DNA of 64,000 bases from Streptomyces iranensis (GTDB taxonomy: Bacteria; Actinomycetota; Actinomycetes; Streptomycetales; Streptomycetaceae), in NCBI RefSeq assembly GCF_017874715.1, contig NZ_JAGGLR010000006.1, positions 186,001-250,000 on the forward strand. The letters are read 5' to 3'. Shown one piece after another: positions 19,445 to 26,986 of this stretch. The notes beneath the pieces were generated by a model. The model saw only the letters and a list, made by a program, of their open reading frames with translations, was not told the origin of the DNA and did no database searches. Position numbers and translations under genes: made by a program. Position 1 is the first letter of the stretch. Each line of letters starts with the position of its first letter.

Positions 19445-20764
19445 ATGAGCCAGGACTCCACGACCGTACCGGAGACCTCGCGCAAGCTCTCCGGACGCCG
19501 GCGACGAGAAATCGTCGCGGTGCTGCTGTTCAGCGGCGGCCCCATCTTCGAAAGCTCCATCCCGCTCTCCGTCTTCGGTATCGACCGGCAGGACGCCGGA
19601 GTTCCTCGGTACCGACTTCTGGTGTGCGCGGGCGAAGATGTGCCATTGCGAACGACTGGCGGACTGGAACTGACCGCACCATACGGCCTGGAGGCACTCT
19701 CCCGGGCCGGCACCGTCGTCGTACCGGCCTGGCGGTCGATAACCCAGCCGCCACCGGCCGCCGCGCTCGACGCGCTGCGCCGCGCGCACGAGGAGGGCGC
19801 GCGGATCGTGGGCCTGTGCACCGGGGCCTTCGTACTGGCCGCCGCCGGGCTGCTGGACGGCCGCCCGGCGACCACCCACTGGATGTACGCGCCGACGCTC
19901 GCCAAGCGCTATCCGTCGGTCCATGTGGACCCCCGCGAGCTCTTCGTGGACGACGGCGACGTACTGACCTCGGCGGGCACCGCCGCCGGGATCGACCTGT
20001 GCCTGCACATCGTGCGCACCGACCACGGCGCGGACGCCGCCGGCGCCCTCGCCAGGCGCCTGGTCGTCCCGCCGCGCCGCAGCGGAGGGCAGGAGCGCTA
20101 TCTGGACAGGTCGTTACCAGAGGAGATCGGGGCGGACCCGCTCGCCGAGGTGGTGGCGTGGGCGCTCGAGCATCTGCACGAGCAGTTCGACGTCGAGGCC
20201 CTGGCGGCCCGCGCCTATATGAGCCGCAGAACCTTCGACCGCAGGTTCCGCTCGCTCACTGGGAGCGCTCCACTCCAGTGGCTGATCACCCAGCGGGTGC
20301 TGCAGGCGCAGCGGCTCCTGGAGACCTCCGACTACTCGGTCGACGAGGTCGCGGGACGCTGTGGCTTCCGCTCGCCGGTCGCGCTGCGCGGGCACTTCCG
20401 GCGGCAGCTGGGGTCCTCCCCGGCCGCCTACCGGGCCGCGTACCGCGCCCGCAGGCCCCAGGGCGGGCCGGAGCGCCCGGACCGCCCCGACCGCCTGGAG
20501 CGGCTGGAGCGGGCCGACCGGCCCGACCGCGCCGAGGTGATCGAACCCCGGGTCGGCGACCACTCCCTGCCGCTGCGGCGGCCGGGCGCGCCCGGCGCCT
20601 CCACCGGCCACTCGGGGCACCCTCCGCACCACCATCACGCTCCGCATCCGGAACCTGGCAAACCGGAGTCGGACGCCTACGCCCCACGCCTGCCCGAACA
20701 GGCCGCGGGCCGGGTCCCGGGCCGTCAGTCCCTGCCCGGCCAGCGGGAACGCCCCGTAGGGTGA
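19445..20764 (+). CDS. adpA: AdpA, central regulator of development and secondary metabolism, with TTA codon
   Basis: AraC/XylS-type activator of aerial growth, antibiotic and secreted-enzyme genes. The N-terminal DJ-1/PfpI-like dimerisation domain (IVAVLLFSGGPIFESSIPLS, then IVGLCTGAFVLAAAG) spans about residues 20-200. The two-HTH AraC domain spans about 245-340 (RTFDRRFRSLTGSAPLQWL, DEVAGRCGFRSPVALRGHF). The C-terminal 95 residues are Pro/Arg/His-rich and disordered. The sequence matches S. coelicolor AdpA closely as I remember it. A TTA leucine codon lies at 20114-20116 (codon 224) in the linker between the domains, the position known in other adpA genes, so translation should need bldA. 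orn follows after 5 bp. Confidence 0.97.
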   Translation: MSQDSTTVPETSRKLSGRRRREIVAVLLFSGGPIFESSIPLSVFGIDRQDAGVPRYRLLVCAGEDVPLRTTGGLELTAPYGLEALSRAGTVVVPAWRSITQPPPAAALDALRRAHEEGARIVGLCTGAFVLAAAGLLDGRPATTHWMYAPTLAKRYPSVHVDPRELFVDDGDVLTSAGTAAGIDLCLHIVRTDHGADAAGALARRLVVPPRRSGGQERYLDRSLPEEIGADPLAEVVAWALEHLHEQFDVEALAARAYMSRRTFDRRFRSLTGSAPLQWLITQRVLQAQRLLETSDYSVDEVAGRCGFRSPVALRGHFRRQLGSSPAAYRAAYRARRPQGGPERPDRPDRLERLERADRPDRAEVIEPRVGDHSLPLRRPGAPGASTGHSGHPPHHHHAPHPEPGKPESDAYAPRLPEQAAGRVPGRQSLPGQRERPVG

Positions 20765-20769
20765 GACGT

Positions 20770-21378
20770 ATGAACGATCGCATGGTGTGGATCGACTGCG
20801 AGATGACCGGGCTCTCGCTGGCGAACGACGCGCTTATCGAGGTGGCCGCGCTGGTCACGGACTCCGAGCTGAACATCCAGGGCGATGGAGTGGACATCGT
20901 TGTCCGCCCCCCCGCGAAAGCGCTGGTCACCATGCCTGAGGTGGTGCGCGAGATGCACACCACCTCCGGCCTGCTCGCCGAGCTCGAGGGCGGGACCACG
21001 CTCGAGGATGCCCAGGACCAGGTCCTGGCCTACATCCGCGAGCACGTCCCCGAGGCCGGCAAGGCCCCGCTGTGCGGAAACTCGGTCGGCACCGACCGGG
21101 GCTTCCTCCTCCGGGACATGCCGACGCTCGAGAGCTACCTCCACTACCGGATCGTCGACGTCTCCTCGATCAAGGAGCTGGCCCGCCGCTGGTATCCGCG
21201 GGCCTACTTCAACAGCCCCAAGAAGAACGGCAACCACCGCGCGCTCGCGGACATCCACGAGTCCATCGCCGAGCTGCGCTACTACCGGGAATCGATCTTC
21301 GTACCCGCTCCCGGCCCGGACTCGGACACGGCGAAGGCCATCGCGACCAAGCACGTCCTGCCCGCCCGGCACGCCTGA
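20770..21378 (+). CDS. orn: Oligoribonuclease
   Basis: 3'-to-5' exonuclease that finishes RNA decay by degrading 2-5-nt oligoribonucleotides, including pGpG from c-di-GMP. DEDDh motifs are visible: WIDCEMTGL (Exo I, Asp/Glu), GNSVGTDRGFL (Exo II) and KKNGNHRALADIHESI (Exo III, His and Asp). The 202-residue length is typical. ATG 20770 is 5 bp after the adpA stop with TAGGGTGA upstream. The adpA-orn pairing is conserved in Streptomyces. Confidence 0.97.
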   Translation: MNDRMVWIDCEMTGLSLANDALIEVAALVTDSELNIQGDGVDIVVRPPAKALVTMPEVVREMHTTSGLLAELEGGTTLEDAQDQVLAYIREHVPEAGKAPLCGNSVGTDRGFLLRDMPTLESYLHYRIVDVSSIKELARRWYPRAYFNSPKKNGNHRALADIHESIAELRYYRESIFVPAPGPDSDTAKAIATKHVLPARHA

Positions 21379-21485
21379 CCCTGCCGCCATCCCGGTGCTC
21401 GCTCCCGACTCCCCGAAAGCCGGGAGCGAGCACCCCTGAAGACCCTGTACACTTTTTCTCGGCCGGTGCGGAAAGCGCCGGTCAT

Positions 21486-21559
21486 GGTGGGTATAGCTCA
21501 GCTGGTAGAGCACCTGGTTGTGGTCCAGGATGTCGCGGGTTCGAGTCCCGTTACTCACC
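21486..21559 (+). tRNA. tRNA-His (GTG anticodon)
   Basis: Cloverleaf by eye: acceptor GTGGGTA (21487-21493) pairs with TACTCAC (21552-21558). The D arm GCTCAGCTGGTAGAGC is present, the anticodon stem CCTGG/CCAGG encloses loop TTGTGGT with anticodon GTG, and the T arm is GCGGGTTCGAGTCCCGT. G at 21486 and C at 21559 give the G(-1):C73 pair that marks histidine tRNAs. No CCA is encoded directly (CCC follows). Confidence 0.96.
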
Positions 21560-21566
21560 CTCTTCG

Positions 21567-21606
21567 AAGCGGCCGCTGACCTGTTGAAACGGGACAGCGG
21601 CCGCTT
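21567..21606 (+). terminator. tRNA-His terminator hairpin
   Basis: AAGCGGCCGCTG (21567-21578) pairs perfectly with CAGCGGCCGCTT (21595-21606) around a 16-base loop and is followed by TTCG. It lies 8 bp past the tRNA. Confidence 0.9.
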
Positions 21607-21671
21607 TCGTCTCTCCCGGCGGCCGCACCGATGACCACCCGGGATCTTGAGAAGAGCCCGGCCGTCCATCC

Positions 21672-21845
21672 ATGGCGAGCATGCCCAGGCGCGTCCGCAA
21701 GGACGGCAGCACCGCGCATCAGGTCCACTGGCCCGCCCGCTGACACGAGTGCGGCTCCCGCGAGGGCGCCACGCAGCCCGAGCTCTTCGACTCCGAGCCG
21801 GAGGCCACCCGGACCAGGCGGTGTGACACCGGCCTGGGCCGACGG
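21672..21845 (+). pseudogene. Remnant of a tyrosine-recombinase integrase N-terminus
   Basis: ATG 21672 opens MASMPRRVRKDGSTAHQVHW and stops at TGA 21741-21743. The same frame continues beyond the stop as CGSREGATQPELFDSEPEA. This reproduces the usual N-terminus of actinobacterial phage-type integrases (a basic start, KDG-x3-xxVxW, then a G-x-R-x-G, Q-x-E-x-FDS-x-x-EA strand), which continues into the SAM-like domain. The catalytic half is absent. It sits 112 bp from tRNA-His, a plausible attachment site. The family call is by pattern only. Confidence 0.5.
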
Positions 21846-22014
21846 CATGACGGATCAGATGGACGTCCTCAAGCTCACGACCCCGCTCTTCCGGCACAAG
21901 CTGGACGATAAGGGCCGGAAGGTGTTCCGACTCCTGGACGTCGCCCCTGCCGAACTGGCCACCCGTAAGGCCCGGCCCGTCACGAACGGAGCGCCTGTAC
22001 CTGGCGGCCTGACG

Positions 22015-22284
22015 TCAGGACTGGGCGTTCTCAATGCCCGAGACGATCTCACCCGGACTGTATACACGCTCCTCGGTGTCGTCATCGCCATCGAAGACCA
22101 CTGTGAACCACCAGATCGGCTTCCCCCGGTCCCGGCCCCAGCTCCGGTCCTTGATCACTCCGTCTCGCGTCTGCCGTGCCGGGTTTCGGTTGTCGATCAT
22201 CCGGACCCGCATCCCCGGCCGGTACTCGTCGCCCCGTCGCTTCTCCATGGACGCGAGGAGATCACGCCGTTCAGTGGGTGTCAC
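22015..22284 (-). CDS. Hypothetical protein in the post-tRNA island
   Basis: 89 residues from GTG 22284; ATG 22248 is an alternative. It is a charged beta-rich protein with MRVRMIDNRNPARQTRDGVI, then KPIWWFTVVFDGDDDTEERV and YSPGEIV, reading like a small Tudor/SH3-like barrel. It overlaps no other convincing gene. It lies among degraded mobile-element sequence after the tRNA, so it is probably cargo or a leftover. Function unknown. Confidence 0.5.
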   Translation of the reverse strand: MTPTERRDLLASMEKRRGDEYRPGMRVRMIDNRNPARQTRDGVIKDRSWGRDRGKPIWWFTVVFDGDDDTEERVYSPGEIVSGIENAQS

Positions 22285-22771
22285 CCGTCAGCACACGCTG
22301 AACATGGATCGGCCGCCTCGGTCCAGTGAACGGACTCCGAGGCGGCCGACGACCACGGGCAGCCGTGGGTGCTACGCCTTGAAGATGGACTTCAGGTAGT
22401 CCAAGACCTGCCCACATATGCACGGCGGTCGCGTGGCGGGTGCACGTACAGCGTCGAGCTGCACCTGCACGAATACGGGCACGTAGATCAGCACGATTGT
22501 CCACAACACAGTGGCGGTCTCCGTTGCGGTGCAGTGCACGCTGAACGCGCAAGTCCCCATGGCCCCGTACAGCAGGTACAAGGCGCTCAGGAAGCCGAAA
22601 TCGGCCCCGAGGGACTGGGCATCAGCCCGCCTCAGCGGAACGAGCGCGAGCAGCCACCCGGACCACCGACACGGCTCGTCGTGACGCCGAGGCCGCCGAG
22701 CTGAGATCCCGGGGCATGAGGAGCTACCAGGCCATCGCGGGCGAGCCCCATGGCGTGCGGGCAGGGCCTTC
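22285..22771. other. Gene-poor remnant DNA
   Basis: No solid gene. The minus strand keeps an open stretch at 22372-22581 that contains a hydrophobic helix (ATVLWTIVLIYVPVFVQVQL) and cysteines, but it lacks a ribosome site and a clear start. It may be the wreck of a membrane protein. Base composition here is a little less GC-rich than in neighbouring genes, consistent with decayed foreign DNA. Confidence 0.4.
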
Positions 22772-23401
22772 CTATCGGATTACAGGGCCGTCAGGCGTGT
22801 GTCGCGGGTGGGCGCGGAGCCCGTCGAGGATGATCGCCAAATAGCGTCGCCACGACTCGGAGGGGCGTTCGCCGGGAAGTGCCATGACGGCATCGATCAT
22901 CGCGGCGATCGGTGCGATGTCGGCCCCGGTGACACCGTCGCGCAGCGTGCCCTGGGCTCGGGCTCGAGCCACGAGACCCTCGCAGTGCGTGGTGATCTCC
23001 AGCCGTGCCCGGGTGAGGCCGGCGCCCTCGAAGGTGGGGTGGCGCATCAACTCGCGCAGCCCGCGGTTGCGCGCTGCCCGCTCCAGTGCCTTCTCCAGGA
23101 AGCCGGCCAGGGCGGCGAAGGCGTCGTCTTCGGCCAGGGCATCGTGTGCCGTCGCCGCGATCTGGTTGAGCTCATCGGTGAAGACGGCCTCCGCGAGCGC
23201 CTGCTTGTCGGGGAATTTCCGGTAGACGGTGCCGACGCCGAGCCCGGCATGGTGCGCGACGTCGTTGAGCGTGGCCTGGAGTCCACGGGCGGCGAAGACC
23301 TCGCGTCCGGCTTGGAGGATGCGTTGGCGATTCAACTCGGCGTCCCGCCTCAGCGGCCGCGCCCCTGTTGCCGCAGGGTCCTGGCCCGCCTTCTTGCCCA
23401 T
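22772..23401 (-). CDS. TetR-family regulator divergent from SDR gene
   Basis: A 209-residue repressor. HTH: RILQAGREVFAARGLQATLN, then AGLGVGTVYRKFPDKQALAE. The C-terminal domain has the PTFEGAGLTRARLEITTHC segment seen in SetR_C/YxbF-like regulators of small oxidoreductases. ATG 23401 is preceded by GGGAGAGA; the longer open frame to 23980 is antisense to the SDR gene. Two CGGATA-N5-TATCCG operators lie in the divergent gap, making autoregulation and control of the SDR likely. Confidence 0.9.
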   Translation of the reverse strand: MGKKAGQDPAATGARPLRRDAELNRQRILQAGREVFAARGLQATLNDVAHHAGLGVGTVYRKFPDKQALAEAVFTDELNQIAATAHDALAEDDAFAALAGFLEKALERAARNRGLRELMRHPTFEGAGLTRARLEITTHCEGLVARARAQGTLRDGVTGADIAPIAAMIDAVMALPGERPSESWRRYLAIILDGLRAHPRHTPDGPVIR

Positions 23402-23431
23402 GGAGTCTCTCCCGCCGATGCGACCACGATC

Positions 23432-23491
23432 CGGATACATCATATCCGCTTCGTGGTACGGTCCTCCGCATAAGCGGATATGACATATCCG
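23432..23491. promoter_or_regulatory. Two CGGATA-N5-TATCCG operators
   Basis: CGGATA-CATCA-TATCCG at 23432-23448 and CGGATA-TGACA-TATCCG at 23475-23491. The second extends to a perfect 8+8 palindrome, GCGGATATGACATATCCGC. Centres are 43 bp apart (four helical turns) in the 120-bp gap between tetR (23401) and the SDR gene (23522). This is the probable binding pair of the divergent TetR protein. Confidence 0.8.
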
Positions 23492-23521
23492 CATCGCGGG
23501 TGAGGGGAAGGAGAGCCGGGG

Positions 23522-24358
23522 ATGCAAACCGTCGTCATCACCGGAGGCACCGACGGGCTCGGCAAAGGGCTCGCTCTGCACTACCTGCGCCAAGGGGCGC
23601 GCGTTCTCGCGGTCGGCAGCACCCCCGCGAAGGGGGAGGCGCTGCTGGCGGAGGCGGCAGCCGTCTCGGCTGATGGGCGTGGCGTCTTCGTGGAGACCGA
23701 CCTGACATCGGTCACAGCGGCCAGGGAACTCGTCGCAAGGATCGAGAGCACCTGTTCCTCGGTGGACAAGCTCGTCCTGTGCGCCCAGCGGTACCGGCTC
23801 TTCGGCTCCCGTGCCGTCACCCGCGAGGGGTTCGAGCACAGCTTCGCTCTTGCCTACCTGAGCCGATACGTCCTCAGCCATGGCCTGCGCAAGGCTCTGG
23901 AGTCCTCGCGGCGGCCGGTCATCATGAACGTCGGCACGCCCGGGATCCCCCTGGGCCGGATCCACTGGGACGACCCGCAACTGGCGCGGCGCTACAGCGG
24001 CACCAAGGCCACATTGCAGTCCTTCCGCGCCAACGACCTGCTCGGCGTGGCCTTCGCCGCCCTATACGCCGACACCCCCATCCGCTACGTCGGCTACAAC
24101 CCCGGCATGGTGTCAACCGGCATGCCCAACCACCTTCCGCAGCCGCTGCGCACCGTCGCCCAGGCATCCTTCGCCCTGTTCGCGGCTTCCGTACCGAAGG
24201 CCGTCGCCCCGATGGCACGCCTCCTCGACGAGCCGCCGGGCGCCCCCGTCACCGCTTACCGCACCACACGCCAGGTGCCGCTCAAAGGCCATGCGTTCGA
24301 CCGAGAAACGGCACTGCGCCTGCACCACCTCACGCAGGACCTGATCGACGCGGTGTAA
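23522..24358 (+). CDS. Short-chain dehydrogenase/reductase
   Basis: NAD(P)-dependent oxidoreductase of unknown substrate, 278 residues. N-terminal Rossmann motif TVVITGGTDGLGKGLAL (TGx3GxG). The usual NNAG position reads LVLCAQRYR, and the catalytic Tyr-x3-Lys is RRYSGTKATLQSF. Ser would be replaced by the MNVGTPG segment, so the family is atypical there. A GGAAGGAG ribosome site precedes ATG 23522. It is controlled by the divergent TetR through two operators, and MerR follows convergently after 10 bp. Confidence 0.87.
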   Translation: MQTVVITGGTDGLGKGLALHYLRQGARVLAVGSTPAKGEALLAEAAAVSADGRGVFVETDLTSVTAARELVARIESTCSSVDKLVLCAQRYRLFGSRAVTREGFEHSFALAYLSRYVLSHGLRKALESSRRPVIMNVGTPGIPLGRIHWDDPQLARRYSGTKATLQSFRANDLLGVAFAALYADTPIRYVGYNPGMVSTGMPNHLPQPLRTVAQASFALFAASVPKAVAPMARLLDEPPGAPVTAYRTTRQVPLKGHAFDRETALRLHHLTQDLIDAV

Positions 24359-24368
24359 CCGCGGTAGA

Positions 24369-24746
24369 TCAGGCGCTTTGCGGGACGCAGCTCACTTCGC
24401 CTCCGATCGTGCCGCTGGCCGCCGCGATGACCTCCTCGAGGTGATCGCGGGCCGTGGCCAGGTCGGCCATCTGGGCGTTGATGCGGTCGCGTTCGGCGGT
24501 CAGGCGGGCGATCCCGGCGGGGGTGGCGACGCCGGAGTGCGCGCAGGGGAGGAATTCGCGGATGGTCTTGCTCGACAGGCCCGCGGCGTAGAGGCACTGG
24601 ATCCACAGGACGCGGTCGACCGCCGTGTCCGCGTAGTGGCGCTGACCGCTGGGGCTGCGTTCCGAGGTGAGCAGGCGCTGTTCCTCGTAGTAGCGCAGCG
24701 CTCGTACGCTGACGCCGGTCCTGGCGGCGAGTTCGCCGATGCGCAC
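24369..24746 (-). CDS. MerR-family transcriptional regulator
   Basis: 125 residues. It begins directly with the winged HTH MRIGELAARTGVSVRALRYY followed by EEQRLLTSERSPSGQRHY, the standard MerR DNA-binding region. A long coiled helix near the C-terminus (LTAERDRINAQMADLATARD) would form the antiparallel dimer. Cys at about residues 68 and 121 could bind metal or thiols, but no classic CxxC set is seen. It lies tail-to-tail with the SDR gene. Confidence 0.9.
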   Translation of the reverse strand: MRIGELAARTGVSVRALRYYEEQRLLTSERSPSGQRHYADTAVDRVLWIQCLYAAGLSSKTIREFLPCAHSGVATPAGIARLTAERDRINAQMADLATARDHLEEVIAAASGTIGGEVSCVPQSA

Positions 24747-24782
24747 CGTGACTCCTCCCGCCTCTGACGTCAGGGATGCGCT

Positions 24783-25184
24783 TCAGCGTAGTCGAGGCGC
24801 GCGGGAGTCGGAGGCCGGTCGGGCCGGAGCCTCACCCTCCGCCGGTCTCCCGTCGCCGAGGGGACCGTCGGCGTGTTTGCGCCGGTCCTCGTCCTCGACG
24901 AGCAGCGAGAGGAGCGAGGCCACGGGGAGCCCGGCCTCGGCCGGGTGGCGCAGAACCTTCCCCGGCTCGATGCGGTACGTGTTCGTACGCCCCTCACGGG
25001 TGTGGGACAGATATCCGTCCTGCTCCAGGTCGCCGATGATCTTTTGGACGGCACGCTCGGTCAGCCTGCAGTGCGCGGCGATATCGCGGATCCGTACGTT
25101 CGGATCATCGGCGATCGCGGCCAGCACGCGGGCGTGGTTGGTCAAGAACGTCCATCCAGTGTGCGATTCAGGCACTCCTCCCAT
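24783..25184 (-). CDS. MarR/ArsR-like winged-helix regulator
   Basis: 133 residues: TNHARVLAAIADDPNVRIRD, then CRLTERAVQKIIGDLEQDG and YLSHTREGRTNTYRIEPGK form a compact winged HTH. An acidic, disordered C-terminal tail follows (VEDEDRRKHADGPLG). ATG 25184 begins the conserved part; ATG 25227 upstream is the alternative and would add 14 residues. No ligand domain is present, so it may act as a simple DNA-binding switch. Its neighbour is a divergent STAS-domain gene. Confidence 0.8.
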   Translation of the reverse strand: MGGVPESHTGWTFLTNHARVLAAIADDPNVRIRDIAAHCRLTERAVQKIIGDLEQDGYLSHTREGRTNTYRIEPGKVLRHPAEAGLPVASLLSLLVEDEDRRKHADGPLGDGRPAEGEAPARPASDSRAPRLR

Positions 25185-25292
25185 GGCCTCATGATATTGC
25201 CGAAACAATAGCGCATCTGGAAACATGAATCCGACTTCGTGTATAGCAAGCCGTGTGACGCCAGCGAGGCGACCTCGAGGGGAGACAGACAG

Positions 25293-25733
25293 GTGCACGC
25301 ACGAGACATCTCCGTGCCCGAGCCTGGACATCGCTCGCCGTACAGGCCCGTGATCGGCACGGCACCGGGGACATCGGCCGGCTCGACGCCGCCGAGCCCC
25401 TCGTCCATCCTCCTCATCGACAGCTACCCGGAGGGACCCCGAAAGGTTGTCGTGGTCAACGGAGAGGTGGACTACGAGACCGCCCCCGTCATGTCCGCCG
25501 CCCTGCGCAACGCCCTCCGCGACTCCGCCGAGGGCGTTGACGTGGACCTGAGCGCGGTGAGGTTCTGGGACTGCTCGGCGCTCAACGCGCTGCTGAGGCT
25601 CCGCCGGGAGGCACTCGCGCACGGCAAGACGGTCATCGTCCGCTCCCCGAGCCGCACGGTCAGGCGGGTCCTCGGCCTGACCGGCACCTCACGGCTGTTC
25701 CGGCCCTCGGCCATCCCTTCCGCCCGTCCCTGA
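25293..25733 (+). CDS. STAS-domain anti-sigma-factor antagonist-like protein
   Basis: A 146-residue protein with a ~35-residue polar N-terminus and a STAS domain. KVVVVNGEVDYETAPVMSAA is followed by the switch-serine strand VDVDLSAVRFWDCSALNALL, where the Ser of DCSAL is the position phosphorylated in SpoIIAA/RsbV proteins. GTG 25293 has GGGGAGA at good spacing; GTG 25239 is the upstream alternative. No partner kinase or sigma factor is encoded nearby, so its target lies elsewhere. Confidence 0.85.
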   Translation: MHARDISVPEPGHRSPYRPVIGTAPGTSAGSTPPSPSSILLIDSYPEGPRKVVVVNGEVDYETAPVMSAALRNALRDSAEGVDVDLSAVRFWDCSALNALLRLRREALAHGKTVIVRSPSRTVRRVLGLTGTSRLFRPSAIPSARP

Positions 25734-25768
25734 CGGCCTCTATCCCTTCCCCTCATCCCTGACGGCCC

Positions 25769-26518
25769 CTATCCCTTCCCCTCGTCCCTGACGGCCTCGG
25801 CGACGCGGGTCAGTGCCTGGGCGATGAACTCCGAGGAGGCGGCCTTGTCGATGCCGAGGCCGGTCAACAGGCCCGCGCCGCCCTCGTGTTCGAGGAGGGC
25901 GAGGAGGATGTGCTCGGTGCCGATGTAGTTGTGGCCCAGCCGCAGGGCCTCGCGGAAGGTGAGTTCGAGGACCTTGCGCGCGTCGGCGTCGAAGGGGACC
26001 AGTGCGGGCATGGAGTCGGCCGCGGGCGGGAGGGCGTCGGTGGCGGCCTGGCGGACGGCGTCCGGGAGGACGCCCTGGGCGGCGATCGCCTTGGCAGCCA
26101 GGCCCTCATCCTCGGCCAGAAGGCCGAGGATGAGGTGCTCGGGGCGGATCTCGGCGTTGGCGGCGGCGCGGGCCTCGTTCTGGGAGGTGACCACGACGCT
26201 CCGGGCGCGCGGCGTGTAGCGACCGAAGCCCTGGCTCGGGTCGAGGTCCGACGGTTCGCCGGACGCCTTGGGGACGAAGCGCTTCTGGGCCGCCTGCCGC
26301 GTCACCCCCATGCTCTTGCCGATGTCGGTCCAGGAGGCGCCGGAGCGGCGGGCCTGGTCCACGAAGTGGCCGATGAGGTGGTCGGCCACCTCGCCGAGGT
26401 GCTCGGCGGCGATCACCGCGTCGGTGAGCTGGTCGAGGGCGTCGGGGTGGACCTTCTTGATGGCCTCGATCAGGTCGTCGAGGCGCACGGGATGGGTGAG
26501 TCCGACTGGTTTCGTCAT
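25769..26518 (-). CDS. HTH protein fused to a double Clp-N domain
   Basis: 249 residues. After a helical N-terminus, residues about 50-90 form a helix-turn-helix (ASWTDIGKSMGVTRQAAQKR). The rest is a Clp N-terminal domain, with two repeats starting YTPRARSVVVTSQNEARAAA and DADARKVLELTFREALRLG, each followed by an EHILLxLL-type helix (RPEHLILGLL, GTEHILLALL). There is no AAA+ ATPase module, so it cannot unfold proteins itself. It could adapt the ClpC chaperone or sense its substrates while binding DNA. The promoter appears leaderless and is covered by twin palindromes, suggesting autoregulation. Confidence 0.85.
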   Translation of the reverse strand: MTKPVGLTHPVRLDDLIEAIKKVHPDALDQLTDAVIAAEHLGEVADHLIGHFVDQARRSGASWTDIGKSMGVTRQAAQKRFVPKASGEPSDLDPSQGFGRYTPRARSVVVTSQNEARAAANAEIRPEHLILGLLAEDEGLAAKAIAAQGVLPDAVRQAATDALPPAADSMPALVPFDADARKVLELTFREALRLGHNYIGTEHILLALLEHEGGAGLLTGLGIDKAASSEFIAQALTRVAEAVRDEGKG

Positions 26519-26565
26519 GTGTCAACCATAGGTTGACACCCCTGAGGCGTCAACGTCGAGTTGAC
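26518..26565 (-). promoter_or_regulatory. Leaderless promoter overlaid by two GTCAAC-N5-GTTGAC palindromes
   Basis: On the minus strand TTGACG (26553-26548), a 17-bp spacer and TATGGT (26530-26525) place initiation at 26518, the A of the HTH/Clp-N start codon. No ribosome site is present. GTCAAC-CATAG-GTTGAC (26521-26537) covers the -10, and GTCAAC-GTCGA-GTTGAC (26549-26565) covers the -35. They are centred 28 bp apart. Confidence 0.75.
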
Positions 26566-26571
26566 AGTGAC

Positions 26572-26844
26572 CTAACCCCGGTGTTCGCGGTGCGAACGGT
26601 TCCGGGGCCAGAACGACGTCCAGGTGAACTTGTCGCCGCCCACCCACCGGACCACATCCGGATCGTCCAGATCGACGTCGTCCAGGCCGACCTCCCGCGC
26701 GATCTCGATCACATCCAGGACCGAGTGCGCCTTGCCCGCCAGCTCACCGGCGATCTCGACCAGACGGAACGGGGGATCGTTCTGCTGGACGCCGAGCACC
26801 ACGATCGGAGGCCGGTGGATGCGCGGCGCCTGGGATTCGGTCAT
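26572..26844 (-). CDS. Small acidic hypothetical protein
   Basis: 90 residues from ATG 26844 (MTESQAPRIHRPPIVVLGVQ). The body is alternating beta/alpha with EIAGELAGKAHSVLDVIEIA and a highly acidic LDDVDLDDPDVVRW stretch, ending basic (SFWPRNRSHREHRG). No motif known to me. It lies just upstream of the HTH/Clp-N operators on the same strand. Conserved-looking codon use supports a real gene. Function unknown. Confidence 0.6.
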   Translation of the reverse strand: MTESQAPRIHRPPIVVLGVQQNDPPFRLVEIAGELAGKAHSVLDVIEIAREVGLDDVDLDDPDVVRWVGGDKFTWTSFWPRNRSHREHRG

Positions 26845-26986
26845 ATGTCCCAGGCTGCGCCCCGCGCCCTCCCGCCGCACCTCGGAGGCGCCGGACCGCA
26901 CCGGCTCGCCCGCGTCCGCGGCCCGCCCGTCCCGTCGCGGCGGGGCCCCGCGCCCGGGAGCCCCGCCTGTCAGGCGCCGGGACCGG

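Noticed and set aside
22372..22581. Minus-strand 69-codon membrane-like frame
   Set aside because: No ribosome site or firm start and no family. Kept only as a note in the gap description.
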